DNA from: Urophycis tenuis | Taxonomy: Eukaryota; Chordata; Actinopteri; Gadiformes; Phycidae | NCBI GenBank assembly: GCA_036785325.1 | Contig: JAXIVH010000318.1 | Span: 62,001 to 126,000, forward strand | Length of the DNA stretch: 64,000 bases | Reading direction: 5' to 3' | Part shown: positions 1-10,719 of the stretch, one piece after another | How positions within the stretch are numbered: position 1 is the first letter of the stretch | Layout: every line of letters starts with the position of its first letter | Translations under genes and position numbers: made by a program | Notes under the pieces: model-generated | What the model was told of the DNA's origin: nothing | What the model saw: only the letters and a program-made list of their open reading frames with translations | Databases searched by the model: none

Positions 1-194
1 CGCCTTCGCAACGTTGACATGCTTATTTTAATCCCATCCATCCTGAGAAATGTTAATTTTCCCAGTGCCTCATGCCAAGAAGGAAATAAAAACAAATTCC
101 GTGAGAGACGTCCATTATTGCCTTATTCACAGTCAGAAGTCACTAGACGAACTAAAGCTGCTGAGTCAATTAGAGGACAGATCATGCAGACAGT

Positions 195-256
195 ATCTCA
201 TAATTACGAGATAATATCTTCGTAATTATGAGATAATGATCTCGTAATTACGAGAT
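195..256. repeat. tandem imperfect palindromes (TCTCGTAATTACGAGA type)
   Basis: Three adjacent copies of an AT-rich palindrome related to TCTCGTAATTACGAGA occur back to back, two with CG/CA changes. Each could fold into a short hairpin. No coding role is seen. It may be the end or core of a small foldback element, but no flanking terminal repeats were found. Apart from this, positions 1-300 hold nothing recognised. Confidence 0.6.
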
Positions 257-392
257 AGCTTGGTGATTTTTTTTTATTATTGAGTGAATGCAATGCGCCA
301 TCGTATGATAGAGTTAATACACACGTTTTTTTTTTCCATCGCTTAAGCACAACAAGTACAGCGCTCGCCTTCGGCGTTGGAGTAACGAATAA

Positions 393-1136
393 GGGCCTGT
401 GTCCACCAATCGCGTTTTTTGCGCTGAGAGCGCCTTCAACCTCCTTTTCCTAGCACTTCGGTCAGCGCTCTCAGTGCTTTGATCGGCTGGTTGCCAGGTT
501 ACGAGGTTTCCGGACACTTCCGTATTCGTTCCTAGTTTACACAGTTGATGTTACCATACATTTTACAAACTATCTAAAAAAAAATGGAAAGAGCTCGCCT
601 ATTAGCACTCGCAGCAGTGTTTGACATGACGGAGCCTGCGGAAAAAAAAAATGTGGGTACACGACATCAACCGCGATAGAAAGCAACTCGGGGAATATCA
701 CACATTGGTACCGCAGTTGCGTCTGGATGGTGCACGTTTTAAAGAGTATTACAGACTCGACAGGGTGCAATTTGAGGTTCTGCTCGAAAGCATTGCTCCA
801 TCCGTCGCCCGGATGCAGACAAACTACCGGGAGACCATCTGTCCTGCAGAACGGCTCTGCATTTGCCATTGTTGTGTTGTGTTTCTGCGTATGTCCCGCC
901 CCCTCTTCAATTTTGATTGGTCGTCGAGAGAGAAGTGACATTGACGAGCCCAGCGCTGTTCTAAAAGTTGAACAGATTTAAACTTTGAGCGCTCTGAGCG
1001 CTGCGGTAAAAAACGGTCAGCGCCGAGAACTTTTTTCCGCCGAGGGCGCTCAGCGCTGTGAACGCTGAACTACATAGACTTTGTATTGAAAATTGTCGCC
1101 GTCGGCGCAAAAAACACGATTGGTGGACACAGGCCC
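393..1136 (+). mobile_element. non-autonomous PIF/Harbinger element, 744 bp
   Basis: Terminal inverted repeats of about 32 bp begin GGGCCTGTGTCCACCAATCG and end with the matching complement. The flanking TSD is TAA (390-392, 1137-1139), fitting the TWA target of PIF/Harbinger. It sits inside the left arm of the TTAA-flanked foldback element, whose sequence continues on both sides. Subterminal sequence is rich in repeated GCGCTGAGAGCGC-like inverted motifs. It retains only the N-terminal part of a transposase. Confidence 0.9.
583..880 (+). pseudogene. Harbinger transposase N-terminal fragment
   Basis: The frame from 651 encodes a WVHDINRDRKQLGEYHTL-type segment followed by RFKEYYRLDRVQFEVLL and an ICPAERLCI stretch. 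This matches the N-terminal region of PIF/Harbinger (HARBI1-like) DDE nucleases. A short upstream frame starts with ATG at 583 and changes register at a run of ten A at about 641-650, so a homopolymer indel probably separates them. Similarity stops soon after the PAERL motif and no catalytic DDE residues remain. The element is therefore an internally deleted derivative needing a transposase in trans. Confidence 0.8.
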
Positions 1137-1842
1137 TAAGTGTTACATAGTATGCCGAGTTGTAACTAAAGATACACAAGTACATTGCTCAGATAGATCA
1201 TCCTTTCCATTTCACCCGCCATGTTTGTTGATGTTGATGTTTGAAGATGAGCGTCTCAAGTGCAAGCTTACGGCATTGTCATGGCAACCGAACGTCATCG
1301 TTTCTAAGGGCGGATTCACACTAGACCCTTTGGACCGGACCCGGGTTCGTTTAGGCAGTTGGTCCGGTTCGTTTTCATAATGTGAACGAAGTCTACCGAA
1401 CTTGGGTGCGGACCCGAGACCGGGACCTGAGTCCGCCAGAAAATGGGGGTCTGGGGTCCGGTCCGCTAGAACTCTAATGCGGTGCGCTGTGACGTAAATG
1501 ATGTCCAAACCAGGCAGTACACGCGCTATTCTATAATAGCGACAATAAAGAAACTCGGAACCGGCTGTTTTCTGCTTTGTTATCAATTTGTTGGATGGAC
1601 AAATTAAAATTAAAGTGATTGCTTGCAAGCGACGTGTTGTTTCTGCAACCTGGCCGGGAACTACTTCCCTGTATATGGGAACTACTTTGTTGCGCATCTA
1701 GTGAATCATTAGTGAAACAGAAGCGTTTTTATTGCTACATGATTTTTCATATTGCCGCGTTGGTAACGGTTTTCTCGTGACTAATTGCTAAAGTAAACGG
1801 CTACTTGTTTGACTGCTGCATCAGACTTAAACAAAAATAAAA

Positions 1843-3507
1843 ATGACTGGCAAGGGTACCCTGTGGTCAACTCAAGAAATTAAATACTTAATTGAAATAT
1901 GGGGGGAAGAGCATATGCGAAGCTTAATGGGTAACACCCATAGAAATAGTGACCTTTACGGTTTATTTAGCCAAAAAAAATTGAGAAGAAGGGATTTAAT
2001 CGTTCAACCGAGCAGTGTCATGTTAAAGTCAAGAAGTTGAGGCAGAAGTACATTAAGGTGCGCGATAGCCTAAGGAGATCAGGGAGTTCCTCGGAGGAAA
2101 AGGATAAATTTGTTTGGTATGATGCGGTGGATGCCATTCTCGGGTCAAGACCGGCCACCGACCCCAAACACATCGTGGAGTCCTGGAAGCCACCCCCACA
2201 GGAGCTACCAGAGAGAGCAGAAGAGGAGACTGCCTATGATGAGCCCAATACCATGGACGAGAAAATGACAAGTAAGTGCAGTGCGATGACATTGGTTATT
2301 GACCTGCATGTATCTCAGAAAATGGGTATAATGGAATATAAATTGAGTTGAGATGAGGGGAACTTTTGAATCATGTTGGGTCGATTAACTAGCTAGCACT
2401 AGGGTCCATTGCCAGCCAATGGTTAGCTTACAGACTGCCTTGCCTAAGGTTAGAAAGAAGAAAATAATTGTGGATACCCAACATAGGTAATGAGTGCTAA
2501 AGTCGACAAGTTAATGGCCCAAATGGTAAAGTGTAACGCTAGCCTACTATCAATGTCAAGAAAGCAAGTCTGACAGTTGGGACAGTCCGCTGCTCGCATC
2601 CCTAGTGCAGACGTTTTTGCTCGCGCACATTATAGCAACCTGCAAAATGCTATGCCTCGGCGGGCCATGAAGAGAAAAAAAACACCCATGATTTACCTTT
2701 TTGAATGTCATAATCCGAGGTGTCATAATCTAAAGCGTGTGTTGTTGTTGGTTTATATTCCCATATGTATGGTTAATTACAGCTAGCGTATCACTCAAAC
2801 AAACTACTCCAGTGATGGATGCGTTAACCACTTGTTGGTGTGTGGGGGAGGGCCTGATGCAAACGGCAACTTTGTACAACTTTGTAAACCAAGCCTCTAA
2901 GATCTGTTGTCATGCAGTCCAGACAAATGTGTTTATGTTTATATTTCTATCACATTTATCAGACGCTTTTGTCCAAAGCGACAAAATAGCAACAAAATAA
3001 CAACTACAAATAACATACGGACATTAACTAATTGAAACGTGGTCTCTCTGCAGTTTTTTTGTTGTTGTTAATCATTATTATTAAGTGCCATTTATGTGCT
3101 TCCAATTCTGCTTTTACAGGCAACTCAACCTCTGAAGACAGCAGCACCCCTGCCTCAAAAAAAAGGAAGGCCAAGACGGATGTCTCCAACTTGATGGAGG
3201 CCTTCATCGACCTGCAAAACAAGCAGTTTGATGCTTTCATATGCGAGAAGAGGAGGAGCGCCATCAGCAGGAACAACAAAGTCTCCAGGCATGGATGCAT
3301 GCTCAGAGAGAGGAACGACAGGAGAATACACGACTCCTCTCACACATGATGGACAGAATGTTCCAAGTGTTTTCTACATCACATCAGCCTATTCACCCAG
3401 ATCCACACAATCATGATCCTTCCCACCCACTCATGCACCCTCATGACCATTCACACAGACAACCTTATACTGACACAACCTCATCTGCTACCTATTTCAA
3501 TCTCTGA
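1843..3507 (+). pseudogene. Harbinger Myb/SANT-like DNA-binding protein, two frameshifts
   Basis: In two-gene Harbinger elements a Myb-like partner binds DNA and helps import the transposase. Exon 1 (1843-2271) encodes a trihelix/SANT segment (LWSTQEIKYLIEIW, then KKLRQKYIKVRDSLRRSG) and ends at a GTAAGT donor. Exon 2 (3120-3507) follows a pyrimidine-rich AG acceptor in a compatible phase. It encodes an acidic/serine linker, a basic KKRKAK patch, a helical ...LQNKQFDAFI... stretch and a His-rich tail. The frame breaks twice: at the A9 run near 1972-1980 and by one base near 3238. Either old decay or homopolymer error in the assembly could explain the first. Intron sequence between the exons holds no other gene. 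Confidence 0.78.
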
Positions 3508-3777
3508 ACCAGTTAGCCTCATGTTTTTATTGTTGTCAGTACCTAGTCATAGCCTATCCTAGGCACTGTTTGTAAAAACATTTTGTGTTATGCCTTGTTA
3601 TGTCTTGTTATGCCTTTAATGTTTTTGATTGAAAGATTTACGAGATTTACTGTTAGTTCTGTCCTCTTCAATATGTCCTTTTCATATACAGTATATAAAA
3701 AAGCTTTGACACATGACTTAATTAGTACATCAGATTTATTCATATTGCTCAGAATGTTGAGGGTAACAAATTGTGTC

Positions 3778-6509
3778 TTAAAAGTGACTATAATATTGAC
3801 ATAAAGCTTCCCTGATGGCATTGCCAGAATCGTATGCCTGTAGGGGGTTTTGACCGCCCACATAATGTTCCACATAATCTTCATCATTGTCCCCAGCAAA
3901 TTCTTGATTATGCACTTCACAATAATTGTGAAGAACACAACAGGCCGTGATAGTGGTGCTGATGTTGTCAATGTTGCAGTCATAGCGCTTCATCAGGCAC
4001 CGCCATCTCCCTTTGAGACGACCAAAGGCTCTCTCAACAGTCATCCTTGCTCTGCTGAGGCGCTGGTTGAAGGTAACCTGTGCAGGTGTTGTTCCTCTGC
4101 CATCAGGATACGGTTTCATTAACCAGGGAAGCAGCGGATATGCAGCATCCCCTAACAGTAGAACAGGCACATCTACACCTTCAAACATTTCCGTAATATT
4201 AGGGAAGAGGGTACCATTCTGGCCCCTCTCATAAAGAGAGGAATTAGCAAAAACCCGTGCATCATGCACCTTGCCTACCCAGCCTACGTTAATATCCCAA
4301 AATCTTAACCGGTGATCCACCACGCCTTGAAGAATAACTGAGTAGAACCCTTTCCTGTTGTAGTAGTCAGCTGAGTCTTCTTGTGGTGCTAGAATACCAA
4401 TGTGGGTGCCATAAATAGCCCCAGCACATTGTGGAAAACCACAACGGTCACGGAAACCCTGTATGATACTTCTGAATTCTTGTTCAGATGGAGATTTTAA
4501 ATATTCAGAGACCAATTTTTCAGCAATAACTGATACCGTTTCATTTGTAATCATGCAGGCCGTAGACTGCCCAATGCCAAATAAATGTGAAATTGATCTA
4601 TATTCAATATTAGTTGCTAGCCTCCATAAGGTAACTGCCACTCTTTGTTCGACTGGTATGGGGCGCCTTAATGTAGTCTCCTCTTTCATCAGGTGAGGTT
4701 GCAGTTTGTTGCAAAGTTCCATGAAAGCAGCCCGTCTCATTCTGAAATTGCTTAGCCACTGACTGTCTGTCCAGTTGGTCAACACATTGTCCCACCAAAT
4801 AGTAGACCGCTGATGGACCCAAATACTCCTGCAATAAATAAATAAATCACAAGGTTAAAATGGAAGCAGGCAATAAATGAACACTATTCAAATTTGATAA
4901 TCTGTCACAGAAATTAGTCAATTTAAGTTTATTCTCAATGTGTCTGCATTTCGATTTATTTGTAGCGACACTCAGTTTATGAATGAACTCTTGTGACACC
5001 TAATCCAATCAGAGCACGCAATCTTTACATGTGATCATTACTGGCCAATCATATAAGGAGTAATGCAGCTCTGTTCTTATGGTGCGTTTTATTATGGTGC
5101 GTTTTATTATAACCGTCGAACCATCTCGGATCTCGGTGGTGACGTCACTTCGGAGGTCCGAGATGGTTCAGCGTTTTATTATTGTTCCGAGCAAAGTTCG
5201 TTGGAGAAAAACATGGACGCCACCCGGAAAGCTATTGTCGCGGTAGTCGCATGTCGCATGAGCTTCACCTACACAACCTTGAGGAAGAATTCCAGGAACA
5301 GTACACTAGACGCAAAATGTATGTTCATATTTCAGTATATTTAGTGAAGCGAAAGCGTTGGAGTCGCTTGATAGTAGACCATTTTGGCATGCTAGCTAGA
5401 TAGCATTACTATCCGTCTCCATAGAAACGGACGCCACATAACAGGTGACACTGGGCGCAGCCATCGTAAATTCTGTCTCGGAAGTCGGAACCCTTGCTCG
5501 GTCTCCTGTGAGTGCAACCGAGCAGGCAAGTTCTCCGTCCGAGTAAAAGGGGCGTGTCCATGCGTGTCGCTAGGCAATGTCCTCGGCCGTCCGAGATCCG
5601 AGATCCGAGATGGTTCGACGGTCATAATAAAACGCACCATTTTTATAACCGTCAATCCCTCTCGGATCTCGGACGTCCGAGGACATTGCCTAGCGACACG
5701 CATGGACACGCCCCTTTTACTCGGACGGAGAACTTGCTTGCTCGGTTGAACTCACAGGAGACCGAGCAAGGGTTCCGAGACAATTCACGATGGCTGCGCC
5801 CGGTGTCACCTGTTATGTGGCGTCCGTTTCTATGGAGACAGATAGTAATGCTATCTAGCTAGCATGCCAAAATGGTCTACTATCAAGCGACTCCAACGCT
5901 TTCACTTCACTAAATATACTGAAATATGAACATACATTCTGCGTCTAGTGTACTGTTCCTGGAATTCTTCCTCAAGGTTGTGTAGGTGAAGCTCATGCGA
6001 CATGCGACTACCGCGACAATAGCTTTCCGGGTGGCGTCCATGTTTTTCTCCAACGAACTTTGCTCGGAACAATAATAAAACGCTTGAACCGTCTCGGACC
6101 TCCGAAGTGACGTCACCACCGAGATCCGAGAGGGTTGACGGTTATAATAAAACGCACCATTAAACGACGGTCTTTAGGTGAATTTGTTAGTCAATAATAA
6201 GTTTCATTTTCTAGCCTACTACTCTCCCCTTTCATACTGAACTGATTTTTGCGTTATTACTTCACCACACACAACTCACCTTGTGGGTAGACGTACATCC
6301 TCGAGTTCCGCCAGAAATGCTGCAAATTGGTTACGTATTGTAGCCTGCCTCCTCATGAACCTCTGTAGACGAACCGCTCTCATCCTTCTCATTCGGCGGC
6401 GCACCATGGCATAGTGTAAATGCCGATTACCATCGTTTATCTGACGTTGACACCAGATTATCGAAAACAGTAAAATGCTAACACGGAGAAAAAACATATA
6501 TGCGTCCAT
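3778..6509 (-). CDS. PIF/Harbinger DDE transposase, two exons, first catalytic Asp replaced
   Basis: The 3' exon (4828-3778) encodes the Harbinger nuclease: WWDNVLTNWTDSQWL near its start, an HTH-like ATNIEYRSISHLFGIG segment, and the DDE core. A 5' exon (6509-6280) begins MDAYMFFLRV, is Arg-rich, and ends at a GTGAGT donor. Joining it to the TTTATTTATTGCAG acceptor at 4829-4830 keeps frame and gives about 426 residues, near family length. Second and third catalytic positions are seen in KVHDARVF and ERAFGRLKGRW. At the first site the usual IDGTHI reads IYGTHI, a GAT-to-TAT type change removing the metal-binding Asp. The chain is open but catalytically doubtful. The intron (4829-6279) contains the 5080-6159 MITE pair. 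Confidence 0.85.
5080..6159. mobile_element. palindromic pair of Harbinger-type MITEs
   Basis: Two copies of a MITE of about 540 bp with termini TGGTGCGTTTTATTATAACC lie head to head (about 5095-5638 and 5640-6159), making an imperfect 1.08-kb palindrome. A partial extra terminus (5080-5094) duplicates the left tip. One TSD, TTA, flanks the whole block (5077-5079, 6160-6162), consistent with TWA targeting and with the pair having moved as one unit. The mirrored open frames in the arms (around 5210-5344 and 5910-6060) arise from the duplication and are not convincing genes. It sits inside the transposase intron of the host Harbinger. Confidence 0.85.
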
Positions 6510-7170
6510 TTTGAGTAGACTTTATTTCAACCGCTTTTTGCCCCGTTGCCAAGTCACATTGGTAAATAGAATATTGTGTGTATGACATAAGCGGACCCGG
6601 GTCCGCAAACAAGAATGTAATGTGAATGGTGATCACTGGTAGGGGGTAGAACGCCGTACTCGGGTCCGGTCCGGTCCGGTCCAGTAATGGACCAAGTGTG
6701 TAAAAGCCTCCGTCTACCCTGATCACACTACAACGCGAACCCGGAGTTTTCACATTCATCCACCTCAGCGACCGTTTCTGAAAAGCATCCTTTTCAGCGT
6801 CGGAATTCTCCGTTCTGATGAGGACGGAAGGGCTAAACTGATAAATATTTATGCGTTTCTGGATTTACCCGGCTGAGGTGGATGAATGTGAAAACTCCGG
6901 GTTCGCGTTGTAGTGTGGTCAGGGTAGACGGAGGCTTTTAGAAACGATGACGTTCGGTTGCCATGACAATGCCGCAAGCTTTCGTTTGAGACGCTCATCT
7001 TAACAAACATGGCAGGTGAAATGGAAAGGATGATCTATCTGAGCAATGTACTTGTGTATCTTTAGTTACAACTCGGCATACTATGTAACATTTATTCGTT
7101 ACTCCAACGCCGAAGGCGAGCGCTGTACTTGTTGTGCTTAAGCGATGGAAAAAAAAAACGCGTGTATTAA

Positions 7171-7593
7171 CGCTATCAGCTGATCGTGCGCCTGTAATCT
7201 AAACAGAGAGGCGTGGCGGGAGTCGCGTAACCATGACAATCATTGTTTATCAAAATCATTTCAGTGCGGAACGTGGATGCAAAAAATTCCGTAAACGACA
7301 TGAAAACAATTGTGTGGACGGAGATCGTTTTCATTGCGAAAACAGTTTTCATTGCGAACAGACGGAGCGCCTTTGAACGCCCCGTCATTCCGCAACAACA
7401 CGGGCTCGCGCTCGGAGAGAGCCGGTGCCGGGAGCGCACGCAGTGCTCTACCCGTTCCAGCGGAGCCCATCAGACAGACTCACCTGCTGCCGCGGTCACA
7501 GTTGGTCTCAGGGCCAAGTCGAGGCACTGCCGGCGTCCTGCGATAAATAGCGCTAGTGGCGCGCTACGGCTGGTCAGGTGACCATGAATCATA
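7171..7593. other. unassigned GC-rich spacer
   Basis: This stretch lies between the TTAA-flanked foldback element and the palindromic satellite-bearing element. It contains short direct repeats (TTTTCATTGCGAA twice near 7330-7360) and GC-rich sequence. No conserved protein segment or terminal repeat is recognised, and the short open frames overlap in several registers, so none is called as a gene. Confidence 0.4.
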
Positions 7594-7596
7594 AGT

Positions 7597-9022
7597 GCGG
7601 TCACGCTATCTACGCTTCAAAACTCGAGTGCCCGTCTACATCGGTTTTACGGTAAAGCGTGTGAGCGGCTGCATGGTGCAATCAAGTCCTCGTACATCTC
7701 ATTTGTTGAAATACATCTGTCATTGCTTTGTTGTTGTTGTTGTTTTACTACATAAAACAAACAAAAAAAATATTGAAGCACCACCAATAGCCCATCCAGA
7801 TTAAATTATGCATAAACAGATTCTAAAAAATCATAAACAACACAAATCAAATCAAGTACAAATTTTATGGCTATGCAAGCAGTTTTTAAAAATTAATTAG
7901 AAATAATTATCAAATTGTTTTCAGAACACTCCACTGCATTCTTGTTCTACATATCCTCAGGTACCTCTGTATAAATTTTGAAGTATTTTGACTGTACCAT
8001 TTTCTAGTAATCCCATGCTGAAGTCATACCCAATACACATTGTATGGCGACACAAGCAGTTTTAAAAAAATAATTAAAAATAATTATCAAATTGTTTTCA
8101 GAACACTACACTAGCGTCTTGTTCTACATCCCCTCAGGTACCTATGGATACATTTTGAAGTAATTTGACTACCATTTTCTAATAATCCCATGCTAAAGTC
8201 ATACCCAATACACATTGTATGGCTATGCAAGCAGTTTTTAAAAATTAATTAAAAATAATTATCAAAATTTCAGTCAAAAGACTTCAAAATATCCACAAAG
8301 GTACCCGAGGAGATGTAGAACAAGAATGTAGTGGAGTGTTCTGAAAACAATTTGATTATAATTTTTAATTATTTTTTCAAAACTGCTTGCATAGCCATAC
8401 AATGTGTATTGGGTATGATTTTAGCATGGGATTACTAAAACACGGTAGAGTCAAAAGACTTCAAAATGTCCACAGAGGTACCTGAGGATATGTAAAACAA
8501 GAATGCAGTGGAGTGTTCTGAAAACATTTTGATTATTATTTTTAATTATTTTTTCAAAACTGCTTGTGTCGCCATACAATGTGTATTGGGTATGACTTTA
8601 GCATGGGATTACTAGAAAATGGCACAGTCAAATAACTTCAAAATTTATACAGAGGTACCTGAGGATATGTAGAACAAGAATGCAGTGGAGTGTTCTGAAA
8701 ACAATTCGATAATTATTTTTAATTAATTTTTAAAAACTGCTTGCATGGCCATAACATTTGTAGTTGATTTGATTTGTGTTGTTTACGATTTTTTAGAATC
8801 TGTTTATGCAGAATTTAATCTGGATGGGCTATTGGTGGTGCTTCAATAATTTTTTTGTTTGTTTTATGTAGTAAAACAACAACAACAACAAAGCAATGAC
8901 AGATGTATTTCAACAAATGAGATGTACGAGGACTTGAATGCACCATGCAGCCGCTCACACGCTTTACCGTACAAACGATGTAGACGGGCACTCGAGTTTT
9001 GAACCGTAGATAGCGTGACCGC
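7597..9022. mobile_element. palindromic TIR element with internal ~178-bp satellite units
   Basis: The two halves are reverse complements. Both outer arms (7597-about 7805 and about 8813-9022) begin GCGGTCACGCTATCTACG and carry a CA/TG-rich stretch and a TTGTTG repeat. Inside, units of about 178 bp, each with AAGCAGTTTT, AACACTCCACTGCATTC-like and AGGTACCT motifs, run in direct orientation at 7867-8043, 8044-8219 and partly 8220-8268. They then run inverted through 8269-8400, 8401-8577 and 8578-8757. AGT occurs directly outside both ends (7594-7596, 9023-9025), a possible 3-bp TSD. No transposase frame is present, so it is non-autonomous and its superfamily is unassigned. Confidence 0.8.
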
Positions 9023-9273
9023 AGTCCATTACTGCGGAGGGGACTTGGGGAGTTTTGCCCGGTGTATTGTGTCAGGGCATATGCAAACGGTGGAGAAATT
9101 AATTTATTTGTTGTGGTTACCTGTTGTCCACCATCTGCGGGGATGGATGTGGTTTGGGTGAACCACAATTCTTAAAATGCTAGGCTAGGCTAAAACCCCC
9201 TGCCAATTATGAGTTGGTTTGCCCGGGGGAGGGGCTTAGGGGTTATATAAGAAGAGCCCAGGGCATTAAGGGG

Positions 9274-9846
9274 TAGTGATGGGAATTCCGGCTCTTTGAG
9301 GAGGGCTTGGCTCACTAAAAAGAGCCGGCTCTTTCGGCTCCCAAGTGGCTCCTCAGATTTTTTGTTACTGAAATTAATTTATTACCAAATTATGTGTAAA
9401 ATGAATAACTAATGTAAAAAAATAAAAAAATAAAAACATAAATATAACATGTGTATAGTATGTATATGGCTTTATTAATAAACTTAACATAACTTAACAT
9501 ATACATAAATAAATTTTAAATAAAAAAGACCCATTTTAACTTGTGAAAAAACTCAAAATCAACTAAACATCCCTCAACAAAATATAAATTAATTCTTGCG
9601 CTCCTCTCGCTCTCGTCTCTCTCCCTCCTGTGCTTGTGTCTGTAACCCCTCCCCTCCCCCCTCCTGCTCAATGTCGTCACATAGATGCTGCCACAGCCAC
9701 ACATGTTGACCAATGCGGCTTTAAAAGACAATAAAAAAAAATAATAATAATCGCGACAATTAAAAAAAAAAATAATAATCGCTCTCGATCGGGAGCCGTC
9801 TCTCTCGACCGCGAGCCGGCTCCCGTTTGCGACCGACCCATCACTA
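9274..9846. mobile_element. hAT MITE, 573 bp
   Basis: Termini are TAGTGATGGG and its complement CCCATCACTA, with GAGCCGGCTC-type subterminal repeats. The 8-bp TSD TTAAGGGG is perfect on both sides (9266-9273, 9847-9854), which identifies a hAT-family insertion. The interior is AT-rich with no transposase; a 152-codon open frame on the minus strand shows no recognisable domain. It is inserted in the 5' UTR of the I-type LINE. Confidence 0.92.
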
Positions 9847-9973
9847 TTAAGGGGGGGGGGGGCGATGGTAGCCTCTATGTGATACTTTGGGAGCTGAGTA
9901 GAAATCGGTGCGGCACTAAGACCACGGTAGGCTGGACTGAGGTGCGTTCTGGGTGATGCGCCGATTGTTGGCA

Positions 9974-10719
9974 ATGGGAGGAAGTGAAGTATCAGAAGCG
10001 AGTGAGATGGAGGATGAGGAAGTGGGAGAATCAGACCGTGGATGGGATAAAGTTAAATCTAGGAATGAAAAAAGGAGAAGAAGAACTAATAGTGAAAATA
10101 CTGTAGTTCAAATGGTAAATCTCTGGAGTCGGGTGAGGAAAATTCTAGAGTAAATGTAAGACAACAGGAAGAAATAAAGGTAAAACTTCATTTTGACTCG
10201 CCATGTTCTTTAAACCCCCTGAAGATCTCTGAAGCATTACATGACGCTGTAGGAACTGTGTCAGTTAAGCCATTGAGAGATGGAAGTTTAATCATTACAT
10301 GTGTTGATAACAGACAAAGAGACCTTTTGCTTAAAATGAAAACCTTGGAAGGGAAGAATATCAAGTGTGGGTTGTGGGAGAAGAGGAAAATAGTACAAGG
10401 AGTGATTACAGGGGTCCCAACTGAGTTGAATAATGAAGAGATTATGAGAAATGTGACGGGAGTTAAGGTGAAGCGGTTGATGTATAACAAAGACGGGATA
10501 AAAAAGGAGAGTTTATCCATACTGTTGTCAATGAGAGAGGAAACATTACCAAGAAGAGTTAAGGTAGGTTACATGAGCTACCAAGTACATTCCACCACCA
10601 CTCAGGTGCTTTAAATGTCAAAAGTATGGGCATGTAGCGGCAGTATGTAGAGGGAAAGCGAGATGTGGCAAGTGTGGAGGGGAGGATCATGAGTATGGTA
10701 AATGTAAGCAAGGTGTTAA
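9974..10719 (+). pseudogene. I-type LINE ORF1, 5' part (gag-like, zinc knuckles)
   Basis: ORF1 proteins of I-clade LINEs bind RNA and form the ribonucleoprotein. An ATG at 9974 begins an acidic/basic N-terminus. After a frame change near 10120 a long segment includes VSVKPLRDGSLIITCVDN and GVITGVPTELNNEEIM, a gag-like RNA-binding fold. Another one-base shift near 10570 precedes CFKCQKYGHVAAVC and CGKCGGEDHEYGKC, two CCHC knuckles. Coding then stops at the 4-bp target of the inserted LTR and resumes at 23116. Two or more frameshifts show decay. Confidence 0.75.

Larger units (their letters stand above)
1308..6700. mobile_element. two-gene PIF/Harbinger transposon, 5.4 kb
   Basis: The left end begins GGGCGGATTCACACTAGACC and the right end, read in reverse, begins CACACTTGGTCCATTACTGG. 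They align from CACACT onward, with about nine terminal bases missing on the right, and GGACCGG repeats lie just inside both ends. TSDs are TAA at 1305-1307 and 6701-6703. The surrounding foldback arm reads straight through once the element is removed. It carries a Myb/SANT-like gene (plus strand) and the DDE transposase (minus strand) in convergent orientation, the usual two-protein Harbinger set. A MITE pair is inserted in the transposase intron. Confidence 0.9.
318..7166. mobile_element. long-armed foldback/TIR element flanked by TTAA, split by two Harbinger insertions
   Basis: The left arm (318-389, 1140-1307 and 6704-about 6769) is the reverse complement of the right arm (about 6867-7166) once the two inserted Harbinger elements are removed. 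Arms are about 300 bp with a loop of about 100 bp. Both ends read TACAC(A/G)CG followed by a T run, and TTAA lies outside each (314-317, 7167-7170). A further dozen outer bases are also partly complementary, so the exact terminus is uncertain. No coding sequence belongs to this element itself. TTAA targeting suggests piggyBac or Kolobok-type integration, but the tips are not canonical for either, so the superfamily is left open. Confidence 0.75.

Noticed and set aside
5182..6119. Paired open frames with the same peptide on opposite strands (MDATRKAIVAVVACRMSF)
   Set aside because: They are the two arms of the palindromic MITE pair; the duplicated frame follows from the inverted repeat and has no recognised domain.
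7867..8757. Possible CRISPR-like array of ~178-bp repeats
   Set aside because: Units abut without unique spacers, are in inverted halves, and lie in an animal genome.
7595..9168. Matching open frames at both ends of 7597-9022 (FKTRVPVYI...VKRVSGCMV)
   Set aside because: Produced by inverted arms plus a TTGTTG repeat; no domain and no start context, so not called as genes.
9516..9974. 152-codon open frame on the minus strand
   Set aside because: Lies across the hAT MITE and its flank, is driven by poly-A/T and low-complexity sequence, and has no domain.
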